DNA of 45,351 nucleotides, from NCBI GenBank assembly GCA_900320095.1, contig ONQZ01000017.1, positions 1-45,351 of the forward strand. Reading direction: 5' to 3'. Positions 26,673-35,213 of the stretch are shown in pieces. The first letter of the stretch is position 1. Every line of letters begins with the position of its first letter. Under the pieces are notes generated by a model. That model did not search any database and was not told where the DNA came from. It saw only the letters and a program-made list of their open reading frames with translations. The stretch comes from an uncultured Lentisphaerota bacterium (lineage in GTDB: Bacteria; Verrucomicrobiota; Lentisphaeria; Victivallales; UBA1829). A program made the translations under genes and the position numbers.

Positions 26673-27938
26673 ATGAAAAAGATTCCCCTCCCGACCCTGT
26701 TCCTTTTCTTCTTCGCCGCCGTGGTTTACGCCATCGGAGCCGCTACGCGCGCCGGAGTGCCGGGCATGGTGTACGACCAGATCCGCGAATCGCTCGGGTT
26801 CACCGCCGCGCAGACGTCCGCCATTTCGAGCTGGGGCGTCGCCGGGTGCATGGCGTTCCTGGGCATCTCCGGCATCCTGACCGACCGCTTCGGCTGGCGG
26901 CCCGTGATCCTCGCCGGGATCGCGCTGCAGGTCTTCGGCGAATGGCTCCTGTACACGTTCACCGCGCCCGCCTGGGTGTACGCCGGGGCGTTCCTGAACG
27001 GCGGCGGCCGCACCATCGGCTACCTCACGCTCCTGAAATTCCTCGACTCCGAGTTCGACCGCAAATACTTCTCCGCCCTCATCGGCGTCTTCTACGTCTT
27101 CAGCTACGGCGGCACGCTCCTCGGGTCCTCCCCGTTCGCTTCCCTCGCCGCCGACCATCCCTGGCAGCTGATCCTGCGCTGGTGCAACCACCTCACGACC
27201 GCCTGCGGCGTCGCCGTCGCGGTCTGCCTGCTCTGTTCCGCCCGGACCGCCCGCCGCGCCACCGGCGCACCGGCGAAACGACGCGAACCGTTCCCCTGGG
27301 GGCAGCTGCTCGTCCAGCTGAAGAAACCGCAGTGCATCGGCGTGTTCTTCTGCGCCGCGTCCGGGATCGTGCTCTACTGGTCGTGCCTGAGCGGAATCGG
27401 CAGGAAATACCTCTCCGACCTCTGCGGCGCCGAAGCCGGTGCGCTCGGCACCATGAACACCGTCGTCATGGTCGAAATGATCTTCGCCGGGTCCGTGAGC
27501 CTGTTCCTCGGCAACCGCAGAAAGCTGTTCCAGTCCGCCGGCTGCATCCTGCTCGCCGCGGGTTCAGCCGTGCTGTTCGCCGGGACGTTCCTGCCCGAAC
27601 GCTCCGCCCTCGCCGCCGCCTGGACCGGATTCCTCCTGCTCGGCACGGGCTACGGATTCACCGGCATCCAGATCACCGCCTGCCGCGAATTCGTCCCGCC
27701 CGTCTTCGCCGCCAGCGCCATCGCGTTCGTCAATTTCTGCGCGAACGTCTTCCTCATCGCCATCGCCCAGCTCGCGGGCCGGCTCTTCGACCGGTTCGCC
27801 GTGGACGGCACCCTTCAGGCGGCTCCGGCGGGATTCCGGATCCTGCTGGGCGTCTATCTGCTGATCGCGGTCCCGGCGGCAGTCGCCGCGTGCTTCCTGC
27901 GCGATTCCAAAGGCAGGAACATCAGCGCGGAACTTTAA
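26673..27938 (+). CDS. Major facilitator superfamily transporter
   Basis: 421 residues with about twelve hydrophobic segments. The loop 2-3 signature GILTDRFGWRPVILAG (about 69-84) is the MFS motif A. A central cytoplasmic loop rich in Arg/Lys/Pro (ARTARRATGAPAKRREP, about 190-210) separates the two six-helix halves. The likely substrate is not evident; the adjacent sugar-phosphate-type phosphatase hints at uptake or export of a small metabolite. A small antitoxin-like ORF begins 18 bp after its stop. Confidence 0.85.
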   Translation: MKKIPLPTLFLFFFAAVVYAIGAATRAGVPGMVYDQIRESLGFTAAQTSAISSWGVAGCMAFLGISGILTDRFGWRPVILAGIALQVFGEWLLYTFTAPAWVYAGAFLNGGGRTIGYLTLLKFLDSEFDRKYFSALIGVFYVFSYGGTLLGSSPFASLAADHPWQLILRWCNHLTTACGVAVAVCLLCSARTARRATGAPAKRREPFPWGQLLVQLKKPQCIGVFFCAASGIVLYWSCLSGIGRKYLSDLCGAEAGALGTMNTVVMVEMIFAGSVSLFLGNRRKLFQSAGCILLAAGSAVLFAGTFLPERSALAAAWTGFLLLGTGYGFTGIQITACREFVPPVFAASAIAFVNFCANVFLIAIAQLAGRLFDRFAVDGTLQAAPAGFRILLGVYLLIAVPAAVAACFLRDSKGRNISAEL

Positions 27939-27956
27939 CTTTTTGGAGCTTTCACT

Positions 27957-28109
27957 ATGGACAAAGAAGAAGAAAACAAACACACTGAAAAACAGCATGT
28001 GAACCAGGAAACTCTTGACGCCATCGAGGAAGGACATCGTATAGCCAATGATCCAAATGTGCCTGTCTATCATGACATGGAAAGTCTGATCAAGGCATTG
28101 GAATCGTGA
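27957..28109 (+). CDS. RelB/DinJ antitoxin-like fragment (C-terminal part only), no toxin
   Basis: 50 residues, ATG preceded by GGAG. The last ~33 residues (ETLDAIEEGHRIANDPNVPV and on to the MESLIKALES end) follow the toxin-wrapping tail typical of RelB/DinJ antitoxins. The N-terminal ribbon-helix-helix DNA-binding domain is missing and replaced by a short Lys/Glu stretch. No RelE/YafQ-like toxin gene follows. It is either a decayed toxin-antitoxin remnant or a stand-alone antitoxin tail. Position 18 bp after the MFS gene suggests co-transcription. Confidence 0.55.
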   Translation: MDKEEENKHTEKQHVNQETLDAIEEGHRIANDPNVPVYHDMESLIKALES

Positions 28110-28131
28110 AGAGCAAAGTTGGTCTCGCCGC

Positions 28132-28159
28132 TTGACAAACGGAAAAAAAGGTGTATTTT
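28132..28159 (+). promoter_or_regulatory. Promoter of the membrane-anchored protein gene at 28221
   Basis: Consensus TTGACA (28132-28137), 16 bp, TATTTT (28154-28159). The spacer, AACGGAAAAAAAGGTG, is nearly identical to that of the purB promoter. It also shows that translation cannot start at the upstream TTG 28119. Confidence 0.75.
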
Positions 28160-28220
28160 AGGAGTATGTTTTCCTCATTCTCCCGAACATACACCCGAAC
28201 GCCAACCTGAGGCCAAACCG

Positions 28221-28835
28221 ATGCAAACGAAGTCCAAAAACAAAAAGAATGCACTGCTGATCGTCGTATGCGTGGGACTTGCATGGCTGGGTGCCTTTGT
28301 TTACTTTACCTACAAATTGGGTCGAGGTATTCAATTCGACGCCGCTTCGTCCGGCATGCGCCTCCAGGTCCGCGCCGACATCCTTGACGCGATCGAAAGC
28401 AAATACAGGATTCGGGAATGCACGGTCGGATTTCACCCGGACGATTCGGTCGAACTCAAGATCGAGCTCAATCCGGATGCCCAGGCACAGGCATTCGACA
28501 TCGCCCGCGAGGTGTACGAACTGAAACAGAAGTCGTCCATTCTGAGCCAAAAGCCCCTTGAGCTGAAAATGTGGGTCCATGATCCGGCAGTGGACGGACG
28601 GCGCATCGTATCTCGGGACCCGGATTCACGATACGGCGTCAACATCCACGCCTACATGCCGGGCGCACCGGGACACAAGAAGAAACGCGATCTTGATGAA
28701 TATCAGGAGCTGGACAGGAAATGGCGGGAGATCATCTGGCAGAAAGAACTGGAAGAACGCCGCGCCGCGGCGAAGAACAAGGAAAACCGTACTGAAGGCG
28801 ATTCCGATCCCGCTCCCTCGCAGATGCCGCAATAA
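28221..28835 (+). CDS. Membrane-anchored protein, function unknown
   Basis: 204 residues from ATG 28221, set by the promoter at 28132-28159 and a GAGG upstream. A Lys/Asn-rich cytoplasmic start, then one transmembrane helix (NALLIVVCVGLAWLGAFVYF, about 10-29) and an extracytoplasmic alpha/beta domain. That domain contains MRLQVRADILDAIESKYRIR, an acidic strand DDSVELKIELNP and a long helix. A highly charged C-terminal tail (KREL/EERRAAAKNKENR-like) follows. No family recognised. Monocistronic, or followed by the Sel1 gene 60 bp on. Confidence 0.75.
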   Translation: MQTKSKNKKNALLIVVCVGLAWLGAFVYFTYKLGRGIQFDAASSGMRLQVRADILDAIESKYRIRECTVGFHPDDSVELKIELNPDAQAQAFDIAREVYELKQKSSILSQKPLELKMWVHDPAVDGRRIVSRDPDSRYGVNIHAYMPGAPGHKKKRDLDEYQELDRKWREIIWQKELEERRAAAKNKENRTEGDSDPAPSQMPQ

Positions 28836-28895
28836 TACCGGGCCGCCATCCATAATGCTATGTTTTACCTCCAAAATGTGTAACGGAATTCTTTC

Positions 28896-29348
28896 ATGAG
28901 CAAACAAATGGACAGGATCGAAAAACTGGAACGTGATTGTTTTACGTTGCGTGAGGCGTTAAAGGCGCTGATCCTGAACGACCGCCGCTGCATGCACGAA
29001 GTCGGGGCAAAGTGCGTGACCGGGGAATTCGGGGATGGCGAACAGGACGATATCGAGCTTGGCATCCGGTTCTATAAAAAAGGCGCGATGCTGGGGGACA
29101 TCGACTGCCAGTGGGATTACGCCATGATGCTGTACAGCGGAGAACACATGCCGCGGGACAAACGCAAGGCGCTTTTCTGGTTCAAAAAAGCGATGGAAAA
29201 CCCGTCAGCGGCAAGCGTGTATGAACTTGACAGGAAAAAAGACGCCCGCGAGATGTATGAGATCGTCAGTGCGGAACTCGCCGGGAAAAAGAAAGCCGGA
29301 AAGAAGAAAAAACAATCCCGGAATCCGAAAACCCAAAACAAATCATAA
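28896..29348 (+). CDS. Sel1-like repeat protein
   Basis: 150 residues. A helical start (MDRIEKLERDCFTLREALKA) is followed by one and a half Sel1-like repeats: GIRFYKKGAMLGDIDCQWDY and AMMLYSGEHMPRDKRKALFWFKKAMENP, with the typical A-xx-L-G/S-xxxxxxx-K-A-xx-W-xx-K-A spacing. The C-terminus is a Lys-rich tail (GKKKAGKKKKQ). Sel1 proteins act as protein-protein adaptors in the cytoplasm or periplasm. No signal peptide and no clear RBS, only GGAA upstream. Confidence 0.7.
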   Translation: MSKQMDRIEKLERDCFTLREALKALILNDRRCMHEVGAKCVTGEFGDGEQDDIELGIRFYKKGAMLGDIDCQWDYAMMLYSGEHMPRDKRKALFWFKKAMENPSAASVYELDRKKDAREMYEIVSAELAGKKKAGKKKKQSRNPKTQNKS

Positions 29349-29391
29349 GTTCAAACAGGACGGATTCGGTCGTTTATCGGCTGAGTTTCAC

Positions 29392-29420
29392 TTGATTTTT
29401 TCGGAATTCCGTGCTATGTT
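29392..29420 (+). promoter_or_regulatory. Promoter of the membrane protein gene at 29471
   Basis: TTGATT (29392-29397), 17 bp, TATGTT (29415-29420), followed by ATAAG. About 50 bp before the ATG. Confidence 0.7.
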
Positions 29421-29470
29421 ATAAGTTATAGTTTTTACCTCCCCAACCCCCACAAAAGGAAACAATTACC

Positions 29471-30211
29471 ATGAAATTCAAAATCGGCGACATCATCGCG
29501 GTCATCTACTTCGCAGCGTTCGTCTGCCTCGTCTTCTTCTTCCCGTGGGATTACGGCACGGACGTGAAGATCGACCTCAACGCCCTGACCGGATCCGCGA
29601 AGCATGGCCTCTACTGGGCCGGATTCTCCACGGACGGCATCAGGAACTTCGGCCGCGTCGTCGGGCATTACCCCTACATCTCCGGCTTCCTGAAGGTCGG
29701 CCTGCTCGCCACGCTCGGTGAAATGATCAAGGTGCGCGGCAAGACCGGCAGCTGGAAGACCCCCGACCTGCTCCTGAAGTTCCTCGTCTGGGGTGTGTAC
29801 GGCATGCTCTTCACCATCGCGTTCGCGCTCTTCGGCAAGGGCGTTCACGCCGTCATGGGCACCCCGGTCTGGCCGCTCACGTTCGAAAACGACACCGCGC
29901 AGCGCATCTGGCAGGGCTTCTCCACCTCCCTGTGGGCCAACCTCATCTTCTGCTTCCCGATGATGCTCAGCCACGATTACTGGAACACCTGCATCGCGAA
30001 GAAGCGCTTCCTCGGCGGCGCGGAGTTCCTCGAAGGCATCGACAAGCACCTCTGGGGCTCCTATCTGCTGAAGACCATCGTCGTCTTCTGGATCCCGGCG
30101 CACACGATCACGTTCTCGCTCCCCGCCAACTATCAGGTCCTCATGAGCGCGTTCCTCAGCCTCGCCCTCGGATTCATCCTCACCATCAAGCCCAAAAAGA
30201 AAGCCGAGTGA
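29471..30211 (+). CDS. Integral membrane protein, possibly Mpv17/PMP22-like
   Basis: 246 residues with about five membrane segments (about 7-25, 68-86, 100-122, 152-168, 205-240). The last third, FWIPAHTITFSLPANYQVLM, resembles the W-P-x-x-x-x-x-N-F-x-x-V-P-x-x-x-R-V-L region of the Mpv17/PMP22 family (the W is displaced), a channel family whose bacterial role is not established. Strong RBS AAAGGAAAC. A small lipoprotein gene follows 60 bp on. Family assignment is tentative. Confidence 0.6.
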   Translation: MKFKIGDIIAVIYFAAFVCLVFFFPWDYGTDVKIDLNALTGSAKHGLYWAGFSTDGIRNFGRVVGHYPYISGFLKVGLLATLGEMIKVRGKTGSWKTPDLLLKFLVWGVYGMLFTIAFALFGKGVHAVMGTPVWPLTFENDTAQRIWQGFSTSLWANLIFCFPMMLSHDYWNTCIAKKRFLGGAEFLEGIDKHLWGSYLLKTIVVFWIPAHTITFSLPANYQVLMSAFLSLALGFILTIKPKKKAE

Positions 30212-30271
30212 CCGCGTTTTACGATCCGGCTTTCTCCTCATACCAAACACCCAACCGAAAGGCATATCACC

Positions 30272-30487
30272 ATGAAAAAACTGCTCTTCACGCTCACCCT
30301 CGTCGCGGCCGCGTTCTGCGCCCTGACCTTCACCTCCTGCGAGAAGAAGGAAACCGCCGGCCAGAAGCTCGACAAGGCGATCGACAGCACCGAATCCGGC
30401 GTGCACAAGTTCACCAAGAAGGCCGAAGATGCCGCCCAGGATACCAACGACGCCGTCAACAAGGCGATCGACGACCTCCAGAAGTAA
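30272..30487 (+). CDS. Small lipoprotein with a helical charged body
   Basis: 71 residues. Signal MKKLLFTLTLVAAAFCALTF ending TSC, lipidated Cys23. The rest is a single amphipathic, Lys/Asp/Ala-rich helix (KLDKAIDSTESGVHKF and on). Similar small helical lipoproteins act as spacer or stress lipoproteins in Gram-negative envelopes. RBS GAAAGG. Followed by a terminator. Confidence 0.8.
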   Translation: MKKLLFTLTLVAAAFCALTFTSCEKKETAGQKLDKAIDSTESGVHKFTKKAEDAAQDTNDAVNKAIDDLQK

Positions 30488-30532
30488 GAGGCTCCCGCCT
30501 CGCTTCCGGATCATCCGATTCTCTCCCCGGTC

Positions 30533-30560
30533 CCCGCCAGCGCGGAGCCGGGGATTTTTT
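30533..30560 (+). terminator. Terminator after the small lipoprotein gene
   Basis: TCCCCGG and CCGGGGA pair around a CGCCAGCGCGGAG-containing loop, followed by TTTTTT. Confidence 0.8.
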
Positions 30561-30654
30561 GCGCCCCCGGACAGGGCGGCTCCGCCTCGCGAACAGACAT
30601 AGGAAAAACAGAAAAAGGACCTGCAAGTCCTGTCTGCATAGTCTCCGCCGAGGT

Positions 30655-30700
30655 AAAAAAGAAGGACGCGGACCGGGGATGCCGATGCCGCGTACCTTCT
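30655..30700 (-). terminator. Terminator of the VIT/vWA protein gene
   Basis: On the minus strand, AGAAGG-T-ACGCGG and CCGCGT-C-CTTCT form an interrupted 11-12 bp stem, followed by TTTTTT, starting about 20 bp after the stop. Confidence 0.85.
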
Positions 30701-30722
30701 GTAAAACGGTATTCAGTCTTTG

Positions 30723-33700
30723 TTATCTGTTCCGGGGCGGGAGCGTGAGGATGGAGCCGGTGACGGGCTGTCCGTCGCGGAGCTTGCCTTCGTTCGCGCG
30801 GGCGATCTCCTGCGCGCGGGAACGGTCCCCGAGCTGGGATTCCGCGATGTCCTCAAGCGTCTCGTTGGCGCGCACCTGGTACATGCGGTTGACGTCCGGC
30901 GCGGCGCCGCCGCCGAATCCGCCCCGGACCACCGGCTCGTCGATCACCGGGTTCTTCGGCGGATAGCGCCGTTCGGGTTCCTTCGGGGTGACCTTGGAGC
31001 CCTTCGTGGTCACGGTGGCGACGTCGACCATCTCGTCGCGGGTGGCGAGGCGGAACATCAGGGTCTCGCTCTTCTCCTCGGGGCGCCCGAAGTCGGTGAC
31101 GATCTCGGCGTAGAGGGTCACGGGGCCGATCATCTTCTGCGCGCGCTGCCCGTAGTAGTGCGTCCTGATCCGGTAGTCGCCGTTCAGCGCGTTGCGGACC
31201 ATGAACTCCTCGGGGCCGTATCCCTGCGTGATGTCGAACGAGTTGCGGCCGCCGTTCGTGGTCAGGCGGTGCTGGTAGAAGCACTCCTCGCCGGTCGGGT
31301 CGATCGTGTGCAGATCCATGTCGGACATGTCGGTGTCCCAGCCGATGGTCACGCGGAGGTCCATTTCGAGCGGATGCACGAGGCGGGAATCAATGCCCTT
31401 CAGTTCGATGCCGCCGCGTTTCGCCTTCACGATGAAGTTGTTCAGCTCGGTGATCGCGATCAGCTCCACGTCGCGGAACCGTCCGTCGGGCTTCTTCACG
31501 ATCGCGTTCATCATCATGTCGGCGGCCTCCTGCCAGCGTCCGGCGTCGGCGAGCACCAGCGCAAGGTCGCGGTAGGACTGCGGCTCTTCGGGCGCGAGTT
31601 CCAGCACCTTGCGGAACACGGTTTCCGCGGCGTCGAGTTCGCCGAGGTATTTCAGGTTGTAGCCGAGCACGCGCAGGAGCATGCGGTTTTCGAGCTGCAT
31701 TTCGGCGAGGTTGGAAACCACGCGGACCGCGAATTCCTTCTGGCCGCTGCGGGCGAAGTAGTCCGCGCAGTCAACGAAGAATCCGAGGTTGTCGGCGTTC
31801 TCTTTCTTCGCGCGGAGTTCCAGGTAGCGTTCCTGCGCCTTGTCCTTCGCCGCTTCGATCTCCTTCAGGTAATCCGCGCCGGAGGTCCACTGGTTCAGCT
31901 TGATGGACTTGGATGCGCCGTTCGGCGAGGAATCGGATTTCTTCGCGGAGGGGGCGCGCTCGAACGAGGCGTCGGCTTCCGCCGCCATTTCCATCACGGG
32001 CATGGCGTCCATGGCCATGCCGTCTTCCGCTTCAACGGAACGGGAGAGTCCGGGGGCGCTGTTCCGCATGGCCGCGCCGCCGCCGAATCCGCCGCCGAAT
32101 CCGCCCATGCCGCCGGCAGGAGCGCCACCGCCGCCGAAACCGCCCATGCCCGCTGCGTTCATCGGACGCATGCCGCCGCCACCGCCGAAACCGCCCTTGA
32201 AGACGGGATCCGGCCGTTTCTTGCCGTCGTACCAGTCGATGATCTCGCTCTGGTAGCGTTTCGCGAGCGCGTCGATGCGCTTCTCCTGTTCGGTCGCGGC
32301 GTCGGCTTTTTCCTTCGCCTTGTCCTTGGCGATCTGCGCCTGGCGTTCGTCGTACTGGGCGCGCCATTCGGGCAGCGTCTCGGGGGGACGGATGCTGTAT
32401 TCGAGGTACTGGGAGAGGCTTTCGAGCACGAGCATGGAGGTGCCGGGCGTCACGAGGCCGTATTGCTGGCCGAGCGTGAGGAATTCGGACGGCGTGGCCT
32501 TCGGGTTGCGTTTCGCCGCTTCGAGCTTCAGCATGCCGTAGAGCGTGCGGATCATTTTGCCGTCGAGCGCGGCGGCGGAATCCAAGTCGAACGCCATCGC
32601 GGGCATTCCGGCGAACTTCACCTCAAGTTTATGCTTGCCGTCCGGGAACGTACCGGCGATCCGGACCCCGTCGCCGGAACGCGACACCTTGTAATCGGCA
32701 TTCGCGCCGTCGAGCTTCACGGATTCGATCGCGACCGGATTCCCGGCCAGGAAGCCCGCGAGCGCCTCGGAGGGCGTCATGCGCGCCAGGTTCAGGTACA
32801 GGGCGTTCGCGCCGGACGCCTCGGCGAGGTATTCGAGGTAGGACGTCTCGGAGGTCGTGGAGACGGAGACGAACGCGGTGCGGCCCTTCGCGGCGGGGAT
32901 GCTCTGCGCACCCTTGCCGAAGGTCTGGATGCCGTCGGTGAAGACGAACGCGCAGGCGTCGGCGGGGACCGCGGCGAAGAACTTCTCCAGCCCGAGGAAG
33001 TCGGTGCCGCCGTCGTACGCGGTCTTCTTCAGGGAGTCGAGCAGCGCGGTGGCGTCGCCATTCTTCACTGTGAACGTCTTCGCGGGTTCCAGCGTGTTGC
33101 GGAGCACGGACACGGAGACGTCGACCGTCGCGTCCTTCATCTTGTCCGAAGCGAAGAACTGTTTCAGCAGTTCCAGTTCGGGCGCGTGGTCGTTCGAGGC
33201 GCGGGAACCGGAGGCGTCCCACAGGACGGAGACGGATTTCGGTGCCTTGAAATCGGCGGCGTTCGCGGCCATTGCGAGCGTCGCGGAAACGAGGAAGAAG
33301 TTTTCGCCGCGGAAACGTTCGGTCTGCACGGGCGCGGGCTTGTCCGCCACGGTGATGCGAAGGTCTTCCGGCAGGGCAATGTGCTCAAGTGTGCGTTCGC
33401 CGAGCAGGGCGTTTTCCCAGTGTTCGAAATTCAGATTCGCGAACGGCGCGGATTCGACCTGCGGCGCGGCGGCGGGGTCCATGACCTCCACGCGGATGGA
33501 CGCTTTTTCGAGTTCGTTTTCAAAGCGCATCGGCAGCGTGAAGATCGGCGCGCCGTCCACACGGTCCACCTCGGAGATGAACGTGATGCGGATGCGGCGG
33601 CTGCCGCGCGCCGGGATCGGATAGATGCGCGTGCGGTAGCTGTTGCCGCCGACGGACTCGATCAGCGCGGGGTCCGCGCCCTTGCGTTCGATGGCCTCGA

Positions 33701-35213
33701 AGACCTCCTGCGCGCGCTTCTTTTCCACGATGGCGGCGTCGATCATCTTGCCGTTGATGTCAAGCGCGGCGCCGGTAACCGTGGCGCCGGCGGGCAGAGG
33801 CAACGTGAATTCGCCTTCCAGCGCGAGCGGGTTCGGATTGCTCACGACCGCCTCGAACTCGGTGCTGGCGATCTCGCCGCGGATGCGGACTATCGCGGAA
33901 ACCTCGGACACGACGACCGGGACCAGTTTCGGGTCGGCGGGACGCGGCGGAGGCAGAATACGGATCGGGGGCAGGATCACGCGCGGTTCGACGAACGGGC
34001 GCGGACGGGGACGAAGATAGAGGTCTTGCGTTTCATTCATGGTTCTTGCTCCTTTTGTTCCGCCCGCGGCGGCAAGCGCCTGCGTCGCGGCGATTTTCAT
34101 CTGAGATGCGGATTCTTCCTTTGCTGCCGCGCCTGCTTCCGCGGCGTCTTCCGGCTGGGCTTTTCGGGCAACCGCGGAGGCGCGGACGGCATTGTCCGCT
34201 GCATCGGACGCAACGGCATCGGAGGTAGTGGTCGTCACGCGGGTCGAACCGCCGAAACCGCCGCCGAAGCCGCCCATGCCACCGGCAGGAGCAGCACCGC
34301 CGCCGAAGCCGCCCATGCCGCCAAAACCACCGGGAGCGGCACCACCAGCGGCACCGCCGCCGAAACCGCCCCCAAAACCGCCCATGCCACCGGCAGGACG
34401 ATTGCCTCCGACAGCACCCCCAGCAGCACCCCCTCCGAAGCCACCGCCGAAGCCACCCATGCCGCCAAAACCGCCCATGTTGCCACCCATCGGAGGCAAA
34501 CCGCCGCCCATACCAGGCTGTTGACTCGCGGGAGTGGAGGCACCAAAAGCTCTGCTGGCAGGCTCCACATCGGCTACGCGACGCGCATTTACATTATTAT
34601 TCTCGGCGGCAGCCGGTTCTGTTTCCGCCACGCGAAGCGTAACATCGTTCTGATTGTCGGCGGTCGGTTCGGGTTCCGTCAAACTGCGTGCAAGTTTCGT
34701 ATTTTCGGCATCGTCCTGCACTGCCTGCGCGGCCATGAACGATGCGGCGACCATCGTATCGCCATCAAGCGATGCGCTTCCTTCTCCGGCCTCGTCGGCT
34801 TCATCATGATTCCGCATGGACATGAGGACCATCGGCTGCGTCCCGACTTCCGTCGCATCCGCTTTCATCAGGTTCGCGCCGTATGCGGCGGGAGTCTGTG
34901 CGTCAACGACCATGTCGACGCCCGACATGCCGTAGTTGTCGCTGCGGACCGCGGACGAATCGTCCTTCAGCGTGGTGAGCACGAGCTGGAAGGCCAGGAG
35001 GCAGACCGCGATGCCCGCCGCGGCCTTCCAGATCATGGGGAAATGCGGGCGTTCCTGCGCCTTCGCCGCCTGGAAGAACCGGCGTGTGAATTCGTCTTCC
35101 GGCATGTAGATGCCGGACTGTTCGCGGGCGTCGTGACGCTCTTTCAGCTTCTGGAGCAGGGCGTCCAGATCGCGCGCGCCGTTTTCGTTGCTGTCGGTGT
35201 TATGCTTCTTCAT
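30723..35213 (-). CDS. 1496-residue membrane protein: anti-sigma-like N-terminus, Gly-rich linkers, VIT, vWA, YfaP-like (DUF2135) and LysM domains
   Basis: Translation starts at ATG 35213, overlapping the end of the sigma factor gene by 14 bp. Residues 1-58 are cytoplasmic, helical and charged (LDALLQKLKERHDAREQ); 60-80 is one transmembrane helix, the arrangement of an anti-sigma factor. Then an Asp/Glu/Ala-rich stretch and a Gly/Met/Phe tract (235-322, GGMGGFGGGFGG type). A VIT domain spans about 432-550 (EFTLPLPAGATVTGAAL). A von Willebrand A domain starts about 657 with an intact MIDAS DASGS (666-670). A second Gly-rich stretch and a TPR-like helical region follow. DUF2135 lies at about 1283-1387 (IGWDTDMSDMDLHT) and a LysM domain at about 1445-1492 (YQVRANETLEDIAESQLGD). 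Probable envelope-sensing partner of the adjacent sigma factor; the regulatory role is inferred. Confidence 0.82.
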   Translation of the reverse strand: MKKHNTDSNENGARDLDALLQKLKERHDAREQSGIYMPEDEFTRRFFQAAKAQERPHFPMIWKAAAGIAVCLLAFQLVLTTLKDDSSAVRSDNYGMSGVDMVVDAQTPAAYGANLMKADATEVGTQPMVLMSMRNHDEADEAGEGSASLDGDTMVAASFMAAQAVQDDAENTKLARSLTEPEPTADNQNDVTLRVAETEPAAAENNNVNARRVADVEPASRAFGASTPASQQPGMGGGLPPMGGNMGGFGGMGGFGGGFGGGAAGGAVGGNRPAGGMGGFGGGFGGGAAGGAAPGGFGGMGGFGGGAAPAGGMGGFGGGFGGSTRVTTTTSDAVASDAADNAVRASAVARKAQPEDAAEAGAAAKEESASQMKIAATQALAAAGGTKGARTMNETQDLYLRPRPRPFVEPRVILPPIRILPPPRPADPKLVPVVVSEVSAIVRIRGEIASTEFEAVVSNPNPLALEGEFTLPLPAGATVTGAALDINGKMIDAAIVEKKRAQEVFEAIERKGADPALIESVGGNSYRTRIYPIPARGSRRIRITFISEVDRVDGAPIFTLPMRFENELEKASIRVEVMDPAAAPQVESAPFANLNFEHWENALLGERTLEHIALPEDLRITVADKPAPVQTERFRGENFFLVSATLAMAANAADFKAPKSVSVLWDASGSRASNDHAPELELLKQFFASDKMKDATVDVSVSVLRNTLEPAKTFTVKNGDATALLDSLKKTAYDGGTDFLGLEKFFAAVPADACAFVFTDGIQTFGKGAQSIPAAKGRTAFVSVSTTSETSYLEYLAEASGANALYLNLARMTPSEALAGFLAGNPVAIESVKLDGANADYKVSRSGDGVRIAGTFPDGKHKLEVKFAGMPAMAFDLDSAAALDGKMIRTLYGMLKLEAAKRNPKATPSEFLTLGQQYGLVTPGTSMLVLESLSQYLEYSIRPPETLPEWRAQYDERQAQIAKDKAKEKADAATEQEKRIDALAKRYQSEIIDWYDGKKRPDPVFKGGFGGGGGMRPMNAAGMGGFGGGGAPAGGMGGFGGGFGGGAAMRNSAPGLSRSVEAEDGMAMDAMPVMEMAAEADASFERAPSAKKSDSSPNGASKSIKLNQWTSGADYLKEIEAAKDKAQERYLELRAKKENADNLGFFVDCADYFARSGQKEFAVRVVSNLAEMQLENRMLLRVLGYNLKYLGELDAAETVFRKVLELAPEEPQSYRDLALVLADAGRWQEAADMMMNAIVKKPDGRFRDVELIAITELNNFIVKAKRGGIELKGIDSRLVHPLEMDLRVTIGWDTDMSDMDLHTIDPTGEECFYQHRLTTNGGRNSFDITQGYGPEEFMVRNALNGDYRIRTHYYGQRAQKMIGPVTLYAEIVTDFGRPEEKSETLMFRLATRDEMVDVATVTTKGSKVTPKEPERRYPPKNPVIDEPVVRGGFGGGAAPDVNRMYQVRANETLEDIAESQLGDRSRAQEIARANEGKLRDGQPVTGSILTLPPRNR

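Noticed and set aside
28119..28220. N-terminal extension of the 28221 protein from TTG 28119
   Set aside because: It would start upstream of the TTGACA/TATTTT promoter; residues 1-34 look non-coding.
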